From Nitrospira sp. (lineage in GTDB: Bacteria; Nitrospirota; Nitrospiria; Nitrospirales; UBA8639): a stretch of 64,000 nt of DNA. The notes under the pieces are model-generated. The model made no database searches. It had not been told where the DNA came from and saw nothing but the letters and a program-made list of their open reading frames with translations. This document shows positions 53,847 to 62,030 of this stretch, one piece after another (within the stretch, counting starts at the first letter, position 1; each line of letters starts with the position of its first letter). Both the position numbers and the translations under genes were made by a program. The stretch is from the NCBI GenBank assembly GCA_024760505.1, contig CP058931.1, positions 2,924,001 to 2,988,000 on the forward strand, written 5' to 3'.

Positions 53847-53849
53847 TGT

Positions 53850-54644
53850 ATGAAACGTGGCGCGGTAACAACGGTTTCAGAGAGTTCGGTTTCGGAGAAA
53901 CCGGCATCGTCCAATCCGACGAAACTTTCCCTTTCCACGCAGGAACGGGAGACGTTGGTTCAGGAATTTTTGCCGGTGATTAAATACATGGCGATGCGAA
54001 TGGCCATGCGGGCGTCGAGTGGGCTCAATGTGGAAGATCTCATGAGTGCCGGGATGGTCGGGCTTCTGGATGCCCTGACGAAGTTTGATCCCTCACGAGA
54101 AATAAAATTTCGTACCTATGCCGAGTTTCGTATTCGTGGAGCGATGCTCGATGAAATCCGGGCGATGGACTGGGTCCCGCGGTCGCTTCGGGAGCGTATC
54201 GGGAAAATTCAGCATGCGGCCAATGAATGGACGAAACGCAAAGGGCGGCCACCGACGGAGGATGAGCTCGCAGAATCCTTAGGCATGGAGGCTCAAGAGG
54301 TGGACGAGACTCTTCTGCAAGCCAAAGGGGCCGTCGTGTTAAGTCTCGATGATTTGGGCTCCAATGATGAAGACTCCCATCCCATCTTGGATGCGCTGGC
54401 TGATCGAGACCAACCCTCGCCGTTGGAGACTTTGGTGTCGGAGGATGCTCGCCAGGCGTTGGTCGATGCCATTGAACGATTGCCGGAACGTCAACGGCTG
54501 GTGTTGACCCTTTATTATTTTGAAGAGCTGACCATGAAAGAAATTGGAGTCGTATTGCACGTCACGGAATCCCGCATTTGTCAGTTACATGCCCAAGCCA
54601 TGATTCGTCTGAAGGCCCTTCTCCATACCCGGCTCGGTCCGTAG
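53850..54644 (+). CDS. fliA: Flagellar RNA polymerase sigma factor FliA (sigma-28)
   Basis: The late-flagellar sigma factor. Region 2 shows VEDLMSAGMVGLLDALTKFDPSREIKFRTYAEFRIRGAMLDEIRAMDWVPRSLRER, diagnostic of the FliA/SigD type; region 4 is LPERQRLVLTLYYFEELTMKEIGVVLHVTESRICQLHAQAM. 264 residues. It starts 4 bases after flhG. Its anti-sigma factor FlgM and flagellin genes are not in this window. I found no convincing sigma-28 promoter near the chemotaxis genes. Confidence 0.95.
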   Translation: MKRGAVTTVSESSVSEKPASSNPTKLSLSTQERETLVQEFLPVIKYMAMRMAMRASSGLNVEDLMSAGMVGLLDALTKFDPSREIKFRTYAEFRIRGAMLDEIRAMDWVPRSLRERIGKIQHAANEWTKRKGRPPTEDELAESLGMEAQEVDETLLQAKGAVVLSLDDLGSNDEDSHPILDALADRDQPSPLETLVSEDARQALVDAIERLPERQRLVLTLYYFEELTMKEIGVVLHVTESRICQLHAQAMIRLKALLHTRLGP

Positions 54645-54645
54645 A

Positions 54646-54768
54646 CATGCTTGAGGGAGTAAGGCGTGAGGAGTAGGGCTTAAGCAGTGAGAACTTTTCC
54701 GTCATACCTGACATGGTTTATCGAGTAACTACCTTCACGTTTCCCTTGTTACTCAATTCCGGAATATC
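54646..54768 (+). repeat. Intergenic hairpin repeat, copy 7
   Basis: Left arm at 54651-54690: GAGGGAGTAAGGCGTGAGG followed by AGTAGGGC. Right arm at 54725-54765: GAGTAACTACCTTCACGTTTCC then TTACTCAATTCC. Weaker complementarity than most other copies. Confidence 0.45.
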
Positions 54769-54771
54769 TCT

Positions 54772-55989
54772 GTGGGTTCAATGAAGCAGATGACGACGGA
54801 AAAAGTCCTCGATATGAAAACGCCTCCCGGCGATCCTCTTTATACCATTCTCATTGTGGATGATGAAAAAGTTATGCGGATGGTTGCCAAGAAGCGTTTG
54901 GCCAAACTGCCGTGTCGGTTATTGGAGGCCGATAGTGGGGAAGAAGCTCTGTCCATCCTGAATCAGGAACCGGTGGATCTCATCCTTTCGGATTGGGTGA
55001 TGCCCGGTCTTGATGGTCCCGGACTTTGTGAAGCGATTAAACAGGATGAACGCTATCGCACGATTCATTTTATCCTGATGACGGCATTGGACCACCCGAC
55101 ACAAATTGCCGAAGGGCTTAGCCGGGGAGCCGATGATTTCCTATCCAAAACCGCGTCCGATCATGAAATTGTCGCCAGAGTGTGCGCGGGCCTTCGAGCC
55201 CGACAGTTGATGTTGTATGTGGAAAAGTCTAATCGATTGTTATCACAGAAGCAGGCCGAATTAGACTCTGAACTCCGCTCGGCTTCCACCTTTGTGCGAG
55301 GTCTCCTACCCCGGACCGGTGAAGTGATTCCTGGAGTGCGGGTGGAGTGGGAATTTTTGCCGTCTTCCCATTTGGGAGGAGATTTCTTTCAGATCGCCAG
55401 ATGGGGGGACGACCATCTCGGTCTCATGGTGTTGGATATGTCGGGGCATGGGATCGGGCCGGCGTTGCGGGCCGTGTCGTTATCTCTGCTTTTCAAGGGA
55501 GAACATATGCAGCAATTGTTTCCCTCTTACGATCCGGGCGAGATTCTGACGAGTCTGAACCAACAATATCCCATGAGCGATGACGGGGATTATTTCACGA
55601 TCTGGGTTGGGGTGTGGCAATGCTCCACGCGCCTTCTTCGATATGCGAGTGCGGGACATCCCGGTTCAATTATTGTGAAAACCGACCGGTCGTCGATGGT
55701 GTTGGGCGAAAGATCCTGGCCTATTGGCTTTTCGCGTAACGAGGCGTATGCAACTGATTCCATCTCCGTGAATCCCGGTGACCGGATGTATCTCTATAGT
55801 GATGGGATTTATGAGGTGATGAATCCTCAGGAAGAGATCTGGGGGAGAAAAAGGCTTCAGAAGGCACTGGAGGAGGTCGCCGGACACCCGATGCAGTCGG
55901 GATTGTCCCGTATTATCGAGCAGAGCCGGACATGGAATGCCAAAGGCGGGTTTGAGGATGACGTGGCGTTACTCGGAGTGGAATTTTAG
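54772..55989 (+). CDS. REC-PP2C response-regulator phosphatase (RsbU-like)
   Basis: A 405-residue protein with a receiver domain (phosphoacceptor D74 in LSDWVMPGLDG), a helical linker (YVEKSNRLLSQKQAELDSEL) and a PP2C/SpoIIE-type serine phosphatase domain. The metal-binding motifs of that domain are visible: SSHLGGDFFQIARW, LDMSGHGIGPALRA, YASAGHPGSIIV, YLYSDGIYE and FEDDVALLGVEF. Such proteins dephosphorylate STAS anti-anti-sigma factors. The STAS gene is 1.4 kb downstream with an HATPase between, so the three likely form a partner switch. GTG 54772 or ATG 54781 is the start. Confidence 0.88.
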   Translation: MGSMKQMTTEKVLDMKTPPGDPLYTILIVDDEKVMRMVAKKRLAKLPCRLLEADSGEEALSILNQEPVDLILSDWVMPGLDGPGLCEAIKQDERYRTIHFILMTALDHPTQIAEGLSRGADDFLSKTASDHEIVARVCAGLRARQLMLYVEKSNRLLSQKQAELDSELRSASTFVRGLLPRTGEVIPGVRVEWEFLPSSHLGGDFFQIARWGDDHLGLMVLDMSGHGIGPALRAVSLSLLFKGEHMQQLFPSYDPGEILTSLNQQYPMSDDGDYFTIWVGVWQCSTRLLRYASAGHPGSIIVKTDRSSMVLGERSWPIGFSRNEAYATDSISVNPGDRMYLYSDGIYEVMNPQEEIWGRKRLQKALEEVAGHPMQSGLSRIIEQSRTWNAKGGFEDDVALLGVEF

Positions 55990-56090
55990 CGGTGGGGGGT
56001 AAAGCGTCAGGAGTCAGAAGATAAAAGCAAGATACTCCTTTCGCCCTACGCTTCACCTCTCACGACCACCCTGACACCTCACGATTGGCT
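55990..56090 (+). repeat. Intergenic hairpin repeat, copy 8
   Basis: Left arm at 55992-56025: GGGGGGTAAAGCGTCAGGAG then TCAGAAG. Right arm at 56034-56088: CTCCTTTCGCCCTACGCTTC then ACCTCTCACG and CTGACACCTCACG. Lies between the phosphatase and kinase genes of the partner-switching trio. Confidence 0.6.
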
Positions 56091-56099
56091 GTTGGCGAA

Positions 56100-57080
56100 A
56101 TGGCATATATGACAAACACATCCACCCGAATTTTATTGGTGGACGACGATGAGTTAAATCTGGATGTTCTTGTCGAATGTCTCAAAGATGAACCCTATGA
56201 ACTCGTTCAGGCCCATAATGGTGAAGAGGCCTTAGCGTATTTACGAAATGATGGACAAGATTTCCATGCCATGGTGTTAGATCGAATGATGCCTGGTATG
56301 AATGGTCTTGATCTTTTGGCGCATTTGAAAGCTGATGAGCGCCTTCAATGGCTTCCGGTTGTGATGCAAACCGCAGCCGGATCTCCACAAGAAATAGGCG
56401 AAGGGATTGAAGCGGGGGTCTTTTTTTATCTCATCAAGCCCTTTGACCAGCGGCTCTTATTGCGGATTGTGAATGTCGCGGTTGAGGAAGGATTGAAATG
56501 GAAACGGATATGCCGAAATCTTCACCAACAGTCTCAGATTGTTGAATTATTGCAGCAAGGTCGCTTTCATGTTCGTACCATGGAAGAGGCATATGATCTG
56601 GCATTCCTATTGGGGCGAGCGTGTCCCAATTCAGAAAAAGTTGTGTTCGGGTTAAATGAACTGTTGGCGAATGGCGTGGAGCATGGAAATTTGGGAATCG
56701 GGTTCGATGAAAAAACAGCACTCCAGGCAAGTGGAACGTGGGAGAAAGAAATTCAACATCGGGCGGGGTTACCTGAGTATGTCCATAAGGTGGTCGACGT
56801 GTTGTTTGAACGGTGCCTGGATTGCATACGGGTGACCATAACCGATCAGGGTTCCGGGTTCGACTGGCGGAAGTATGAACAGATTGACCCGGATCGAATT
56901 TTGGAAAGTCACGGGAGGGGTATTGCGATGGCCAAAGCCTTAAGTTTCTCACGGGTCGAGTATCGAGGAAAAGGCAATCAGGTTGTGTGTGTCATCAAGA
57001 ATGACTTGTCGATGGGTGGAGAAGTGGGCTCGCGTTCATCTGGAATCCCTATGGCCGCTTACAAATCAGATCGAGTGTGA
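56100..57080 (+). CDS. REC-HATPase protein (RsbW-like anti-sigma kinase with receiver)
   Basis: A receiver domain at the N terminus (D61 in VLDRMMPGMNG, after ILLVDDDELN) is joined by a linker to a GHKL ATPase of the RsbW/SpoIIAB type. That part shows FGLNELLANGVEHGNLG, an N-box, then ITDQGSGFDW and GRGIAMAKAL..SRVEYRGKGNQV. It would be the serine kinase that phosphorylates the STAS protein or binds its target. ATG 56100 is the likely start; TTG 56085 is possible. Between phosphatase and STAS genes in one orientation. Confidence 0.85.
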   Translation: MAYMTNTSTRILLVDDDELNLDVLVECLKDEPYELVQAHNGEEALAYLRNDGQDFHAMVLDRMMPGMNGLDLLAHLKADERLQWLPVVMQTAAGSPQEIGEGIEAGVFFYLIKPFDQRLLLRIVNVAVEEGLKWKRICRNLHQQSQIVELLQQGRFHVRTMEEAYDLAFLLGRACPNSEKVVFGLNELLANGVEHGNLGIGFDEKTALQASGTWEKEIQHRAGLPEYVHKVVDVLFERCLDCIRVTITDQGSGFDWRKYEQIDPDRILESHGRGIAMAKALSFSRVEYRGKGNQVVCVIKNDLSMGGEVGSRSSGIPMAAYKSDRV

Positions 57081-57172
57081 GGAGTCATTCGTGAGAAAAA
57101 AAACAATTTCCGGTTCCGACACTTTCCCCCTTGGTTCTTTGCTCTTTACCTCAGGTTATGGGCATTACGAAA
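57077..57172 (+). repeat. Intergenic hairpin repeat, copy 9
   Basis: Left arm from 57078: GTGAGGAGTCATTCGTGAGA. Right arm at 57120-57158: CACTTTCCCCCTTGGTTCTT then TTTACCTCAGG. A short, weak member. The rest of the 263-base gap before the STAS gene shows nothing else I can name. Confidence 0.4.
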
Positions 57173-57343
57173 AAAAATGTGTTCTTCTCAAGTAAGGTCC
57201 ATTGGCCTCCGAAAGGTCTCGTTGTCTCCTGTTTATTCCTTGTTTGGCGGATGGGTCCTACCTGAGAATGGAAGCGCCAGACCAGGCAGGAAGGGTTGTT
57301 GGAATGTCCACGGTTTTTCCCCCACGTAAAATGAGAGGGTAAC

Positions 57344-57640
57344 ATGGAAGAATGCCAAGTCACGTCAATGATTCCTGAGGAGGCGATTCTCAGGCCGCAA
57401 GGCGACCTCACCATTTTTGAAGCAGCACAATTTCACGCCGATTTAGTGTCCTTACATCAACAAAAAGGGCCTCTTGCGATTGATCTAGGCGGGGTGGACC
57501 GTATGGATTCCTCCTGTGTGCAGCTGATGGTCGCAGCGACCCGCTCCGGGCGGGTGACCGTGCAGGGGTATTCCAATCGTATTCGTGACAAGTTTGAGCA
57601 AATTGGATTTGCACAGTTTCTCCCGACCCCGGAGTCGTAA
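57344..57640 (+). CDS. STAS-domain anti-anti-sigma factor-like protein
   Basis: A 98-residue single STAS domain: EEAILRPQGDLTIFEAAQFHADLV, then GPLAIDLGGVDRMDSSCVQLMVAA with the regulatory serine (S56 or S57) in the RsbV/SpoIIAA position, and VTVQGYSNRIRDKFEQIG. It would be phosphorylated by the upstream HATPase and dephosphorylated by the REC-PP2C protein. What it controls is unknown: STAS domains can bind anti-sigma factors or other targets, and FlgM is a precedent from HsbA in Pseudomonas. Confidence 0.88.
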   Translation: MEECQVTSMIPEEAILRPQGDLTIFEAAQFHADLVSLHQQKGPLAIDLGGVDRMDSSCVQLMVAATRSGRVTVQGYSNRIRDKFEQIGFAQFLPTPES

Positions 57641-57698
57641 CGCAGAATCATTAAATAATGCGGTCGATATTCATCGAGATCCAAGAATGAGGTGATGT

Positions 57699-58835
57699 GT
57701 GAATGGTGATTGGATGGTATGGATGGGTGTAGTGGTGGCCGGAAGCGGGATTGGATATGTCTTGGGCGCCAGGAGCAGGCAGATGCGCATTCACCGGCTG
57801 GAACAGCAACTGCAGGAAAGTATTCAGGCTCAGCGCCGTTGGTTGGAGAACTGGAAGGCCTTTTGCCAGTGTCTGGCACCGGTGTTTCCGGTATTTGTGG
57901 GACAGATCAAGGCAGTGATTCAAGAAACCGGACAAGCGGCCGACGGATTGATTCAGCGGTTTCAGGCCATTTCACGAAATGCTAGAGAGCAGGTGGAGGA
58001 AACCGAAGCGTTGTTACATATGGCAGATGGGCATGGGGGGAAGGATGACTTCACCGTCGATCGGATCCTTCATGACACACAAAAAACCATCGAAATGTTT
58101 GTCAAACAAGTCACACAGACGACCACGGTGACGCTCGCCACGGTGAGCGTGATGGAGCAGGCATTAGAAACCACCTCTCGAATTTCAGAGGTGGTGGAGG
58201 AAGTCGAATTCATTGCCGATCAAACCCGACTCTTAGCGCTCAACGCGGCGATTGAAGCCGCTCGGGCGGGAGAGCATGGCCGAGGGTTTGCCGTGGTGGC
58301 GGACGAAGTAACGAAGTTGGCCAATCGTTCTGCGCAGGCCTCTGAGCAAATTCGTACTCTCGCGACGACGGTGAAAGGCACAACCGAATCGGCCATGTCG
58401 GAACTCCAGGTGTTGGCGTCATTAGACTTATCAGAAACGGTAGAAGCTCAGAACCAGGTTCTGGAGATGATCAAGATCATGGGTCAAAAAAATGAGACCT
58501 TAAAAAAGAGCGTTGGTCACAATTCGGGGCGAACCAAAGAACTGGGCAAGGATATCGGCCAAATTGTGATGTCCATGCAATTTCAAGATATCACCCGTCA
58601 AAAATTAGAGCATGTTTATCAGCCATTGGAGCGAATCCATGCGCCGCTTCAAGCGGTGGCCGACGATACTGACGGTATAGACATGATGCCGAAGGTGCTC
58701 GAAGCAATCCGGAATCTCGAACACACCTACACCATGGAGTCTGAACGACTCACGATGCAGGCTGCGCGTTCGGGTCAAGGGACGGTGATGGTCGGAACCG
58801 GCTCGGATGAAGGGGATAACATCACGTTATTCTGA
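57699..58835 (+). CDS. MCP-signalling-domain protein with CheZ-like motif
   Basis: A 378-residue protein with one N-terminal membrane segment (MVWMGVVVAGSGIGYVLGA), no periplasmic sensor domain, and an MCP signalling hairpin: EFIADQTRLLALNAAIEAAR, then AGEHGRGFAVVADEVTKLANRS. The tip has QTRLLALN where typical receptors have QTNLLALN. Near the C terminus is QFQDITRQ, with D297 and Q301 in the same D-x-x-x-Q spacing as the catalytic residues of CheZ. GTG 57699 has GAGGTGAT upstream. It lies directly before cheY, so it may be a transducer with, or replacing, a CheY-P phosphatase. Confidence 0.85.
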   Translation: MNGDWMVWMGVVVAGSGIGYVLGARSRQMRIHRLEQQLQESIQAQRRWLENWKAFCQCLAPVFPVFVGQIKAVIQETGQAADGLIQRFQAISRNAREQVEETEALLHMADGHGGKDDFTVDRILHDTQKTIEMFVKQVTQTTTVTLATVSVMEQALETTSRISEVVEEVEFIADQTRLLALNAAIEAARAGEHGRGFAVVADEVTKLANRSAQASEQIRTLATTVKGTTESAMSELQVLASLDLSETVEAQNQVLEMIKIMGQKNETLKKSVGHNSGRTKELGKDIGQIVMSMQFQDITRQKLEHVYQPLERIHAPLQAVADDTDGIDMMPKVLEAIRNLEHTYTMESERLTMQAARSGQGTVMVGTGSDEGDNITLF

Positions 58836-58898
58836 AGACGTGAGGGGTGAAGGTGTATTTTTTCTCCTGACGTCTCACCGTTTCTGCTTTACGAAAAA
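58834..58898 (+). repeat. Intergenic hairpin repeat, copy 10
   Basis: Left arm from 58835: GAAGACGTGAGGGGTGAAGG. Right arm near 58865-58895: CTCCTGACGTCTCACCG then TTTCTGCTTTACG. Compact, and one of the clearer copies. Confidence 0.6.
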
Positions 58899-58976
58899 CT
58901 GGGTGGAGGTCGCAAGTTCAATGCTGATCGTACAGCGTCAACAGAGAAATTCACAGAACCAAAGTGAGGTAAAGTT

Positions 58977-59348
58977 ATGGGCAAGACAGTTTTAGTCGTG
59001 GACGATTCCGTCTCGATGCGTCAAATGGTGAGCTTTACGCTGACCGGTGCCGGCTACGAGGTGATCGAGGCTGGAGACGGAAAAGAAGCCGTGGATAAGC
59101 TGAATGGAGGGGCGAAGCCCAATTTGGTGATTACGGATTTGAATATGCCGAACATGGATGGGATTTCGCTGATTAAGGCGGTACGGGGCATGACTGTCCA
59201 TAAGTTCACCCCGATTCTCATGTTAACTACCGAGTCATCTGATGACAAAAAGAAAGAAGGGCAAAGTGCCGGAGCGACGGGGTGGGTCGTGAAACCATTT
59301 AATCCTGAACAAATGTTAGCCACGATTAAGAAAGTACTGCCCGGCTGA
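58977..59348 (+). CDS. cheY: Chemotaxis response regulator CheY
   Basis: A stand-alone receiver of 123 residues: TVLVVDDSVSMRQMVSFTL with the acidic pocket, phosphoacceptor D54 in ITDLNMPNMDG, the switch Thr in LMLTTESS, and the conserved Lys in VVKPFNPEQ. Phosphorylated by CheA (gene 0.6 kb downstream) and bound by FliM. GAGGT lies 7 bases before the ATG. Single-domain and full length. Confidence 0.96.
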   Translation: MGKTVLVVDDSVSMRQMVSFTLTGAGYEVIEAGDGKEAVDKLNGGAKPNLVITDLNMPNMDGISLIKAVRGMTVHKFTPILMLTTESSDDKKKEGQSAGATGWVVKPFNPEQMLATIKKVLPG

Positions 59349-59352
59349 CCAA

Positions 59353-59914
59353 GTGAAACGTAAAAAGGAAAAAGTGAAAAGAGAAGATTGGAGTGAAGGG
59401 TGAAAAATCTTCAAAAAACAAATCTTCCCATTTTTTTACTACTAATTTCTTCCTGGTTGCGTGAATAAACCGCATAAAAATTTGCCGGTATGACAGAAGG
59501 TGATGGATGTAGTGTTGAAGGGATACAAAATAACTAGCCGCTTCCCCAAATCTGAATTATATGGATTAACCAGCCAAACCCGCAGGGCTGCGATAAGTAT
59601 TCCGAGTAACATTGCCGAAGGAGCTAGCCGGCGAACGAAAAAAGAATTCATGCAATTCCTTTATATTGCAAAGGGCTCATTAAGGGAATTGGATACCCAA
59701 TTAGAATTGGCAAAGGGCCTGGGATTTTGTTCTCTGGAGTCCTGGGAAGCCTTGGATGGGGAGATGGTGGATTTTGACAAGATGATCAGTGGGCTCATTC
59801 CTCATCAAAAAGGAAAATAAGAAAATGATGTTTCCCCGATCACAAGACCGCATGTTTCCCCATTTCCCTTCTTCCTACTTTCTTACTTTTCACTTTTCAC
59901 TTTTGACATTTCAT
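59353..59914 (+). repeat. Intergenic hairpin repeat, copy 11, split by the S23 gene
   Basis: Left arm 59353-59386: GTGAAACGTAAAAAGGAAAA then AGTGAAAAGAGAAG. Right arm 59870-59914: TTCTTACTTTTCACTTTTCAC then TTTTGACATTTCATG. The right arm is nearly the reverse complement of the left. In the other copies the arms are about 10-120 bases apart; here the broken four-helix-bundle gene occupies the space between them, as if it had entered the loop. Confidence 0.75.
59461..59820 (+). pseudogene. Four-helix-bundle (S23/IVP-type) protein gene with a nonsense codon
   Basis: The frame VNKPHKNLPV-stop-QKVMDVVLKGYKI begins at GTG 59461. TGA at 59491-59493 stands exactly where the family has a conserved Trp (the KPHK.L.VWQK motif), so it is a one-base change (TGG to TGA). 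Downstream the coding sequence is intact to 59820: FPKSELYGLTSQTRRAAISI then PSNIAEGASRRTKKEF, both hallmark segments. An in-frame ATG at 59503 could start a truncated 106-residue form, but its ribosome-binding site is poor and it lacks the first helix. The family's function is unknown. It is not expected in a chemotaxis operon. Confidence 0.85.
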
Positions 59915-59924
59915 GAGGCAACCC

Positions 59925-62030
59925 ATGGCAGTTGATTTCTCACGGTTTCAAGAGTCATTTTTTACTGAATCCGCAGAACATGTAGAAACCATCGAGTCCG
60001 GTTTATTGGGTTTAGAGCAACGTCCGAACGACCTGGACTTACTGAATCGAATTTTTCGTGGCGCCCATTCGATTAAAGGCAATGCGGGAATGTTTCATTT
60101 TACGGCCATTGCCGAGTTGACTCACAAAATGGAAAACATTCTGGATGACCTCCGGAATGAGAAAATGCCGGTGACCCCTCACGTCATCGATGTATTGTTA
60201 CGGGCGTTGGACGGTTTGAAAAGTCTCTTGGATGCGGCGCAAGGGGGTGAGGCGGCAGATGAGACGGCCATTCACGTCTTAGAAGGTGAACTGGAGGCCT
60301 GTCAGAAAGGAGCGACCGCTCCTGCACGTGAGGGGTCTTTAGCTGAAACCGGTCCCCAGGGTTCTCCACCTCAAGCCGCCACGTGGCGAAGGGTCCAGAT
60401 TGATTGGAGTGCCTTACCGGAATTATTTCAACGAGGCATGGATCCCGCCCAGATTTTCAAGGAACTGCATGAGTTGGGCATGGTGAAAGTGCTGCATGTG
60501 CGAACCGATGGTCTTCCGGCTTTGGACGCACTTGATCCAGAACGATGTTATCTCAGTTGGAGGGTGGAATTGGAAACGGATGCCCCTATCGACCAGATTG
60601 AGGAGGTGTTTGCGTTTGTCCGGGATGGGAGCGAATTAGCCATCCTCGATTGCGCACCGAAAAAACCGGAACCCTATAAACGGGTGGGTGACATTCTGGT
60701 GGAAGAAGGGGTGGTGACTCCGGAGCAAGTCGCCGAAAGCCTGGCCAAGCAAAAGCCTCTTGGCGAAATTCTGGTGGAAGAGAAAAAGGCATCTCCCCAA
60801 CAAGTTGATAAGGCGCTTCAGAAGCAGCAGCAATTGAAAAAAAATGAAGTGGCCTCTATTCGGGTCGATACGGAAAAAATCGATAAATTGATCAATCTGG
60901 TGGGAGAATTGGTGATTACCCAATCGATGATTACGGACCTGAGTGAGAAGTTTACCCTCGCACAGCTTCCGGTTCTCCAGGAACGGATTACCCAATTGGA
61001 ACGCAATACCCGGGAGATCCAGGAACGGGTCATGTCCATTCGGATGATGCCGATCGGCAGTGCATTCCACCGGTTCCCACGGTTAGTTCGGGATCTCGCA
61101 GGGAAAAGTGGTAAGCAGATTCAATTGGTCATGTCCGGAGAGGAAACCGAATTGGATAAAACGCTGATTGAGGCGATTGGCGATCCGCTCACCCATCTGG
61201 TTCGCAATTCGGCCGATCATGGGTTGGAGTTACCTGAAGACCGGGTGGCTCAAGGCAAATCGGGACGAGGCACCATTCGTCTCCATGCGTATCACGATGG
61301 CGGCAATATTTGTATTGCCGTGGAGGATGACGGGCGAGGATTGAACCGGGAAAAGATCATTAAAAAAGCCGTCGAAAAGGGGATCATTGCCGATGGCAGC
61401 AATATGTCGGATGAAGCCGTATATCAACTGATTTTCCGTCCTGGATTTTCCACGGCGGAGACCATCACGGATGTGTCAGGTCGAGGGGTGGGGATGGATG
61501 TGGTGAAGCGTAATATCGAAGGTCTTGGCGGGTCAGTGGACATTCAGAGCACGATAGGCAAAGGCTCCCGTCTCACACTGAAATTGCCGCTCACGCTGGC
61601 CATTATTGACGGAATGACTGTCCGGGTCGGTCAGGATAACTACATTATCCCGCTTATTGCGGTCACCGAATCCATTCGCCCTAAACCCAATGAGTTGCAA
61701 CGGATCGTGGGAAGAGGCGAGGTGGTCAATCTTCGTGGAGAATGGGTGCCGGTGGTCAAGCTCTATGAGGCGTTTACCCTCACGCCCGACTTTACCGATC
61801 CTTCGCAGGCTTTGTTGGTGATCGTGGAAACCGATGGTCGGCGATTGGCCGTACTCGTGGATGAACTGACAGGACAACAACAAGTGGTCATTAAGAGTTT
61901 GGAGCAAAATTATCGCAAGGTCGAGGCTATTTCCGGAGCTACCATTCTGGGGGACGGGCAAGTTGCCTTGATCTTGGATGTACCGGGATTGGCCAAATTG
62001 GCACGGGTTGGCCACATTGCAGCGGCGTGA
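59925..62030 (+). CDS. cheA: Chemotaxis histidine kinase CheA
   Basis: Multi-domain kinase: an Hpt domain with phosphorylated H48 in GAHSIKGNAGMF, a P2-like CheY-binding region (about 150-250), the dimerisation helices, the HATPase with HLVRNSADHGLE, DDGRGLN and VSGRGVGMDVVKRNIEGLGG, and a C-terminal CheW-like domain (LPLTLAIIDGMTVRVG...DNYIIPL). Between P2 and the dimerisation helices lie two tandem copies of a VGDILVEEGVVTPEQVAESLAKQ-like unit (about residues 253-305), not part of the basic CheA plan. GAGG lies upstream of ATG 59925; ATG 59913 is an alternative start. 701 residues. Confidence 0.95.
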   Translation: MAVDFSRFQESFFTESAEHVETIESGLLGLEQRPNDLDLLNRIFRGAHSIKGNAGMFHFTAIAELTHKMENILDDLRNEKMPVTPHVIDVLLRALDGLKSLLDAAQGGEAADETAIHVLEGELEACQKGATAPAREGSLAETGPQGSPPQAATWRRVQIDWSALPELFQRGMDPAQIFKELHELGMVKVLHVRTDGLPALDALDPERCYLSWRVELETDAPIDQIEEVFAFVRDGSELAILDCAPKKPEPYKRVGDILVEEGVVTPEQVAESLAKQKPLGEILVEEKKASPQQVDKALQKQQQLKKNEVASIRVDTEKIDKLINLVGELVITQSMITDLSEKFTLAQLPVLQERITQLERNTREIQERVMSIRMMPIGSAFHRFPRLVRDLAGKSGKQIQLVMSGEETELDKTLIEAIGDPLTHLVRNSADHGLELPEDRVAQGKSGRGTIRLHAYHDGGNICIAVEDDGRGLNREKIIKKAVEKGIIADGSNMSDEAVYQLIFRPGFSTAETITDVSGRGVGMDVVKRNIEGLGGSVDIQSTIGKGSRLTLKLPLTLAIIDGMTVRVGQDNYIIPLIAVTESIRPKPNELQRIVGRGEVVNLRGEWVPVVKLYEAFTLTPDFTDPSQALLVIVETDGRRLAVLVDELTGQQQVVIKSLEQNYRKVEAISGATILGDGQVALILDVPGLAKLARVGHIAAA

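Noticed and set aside
54645..57343. Sigma-28 promoters before the partner-switch and chemotaxis genes
   Set aside because: The best stretches (around 54679 and 57192) have wrong spacing or match the TAAA/GCCGATAA consensus at only about half of the positions.
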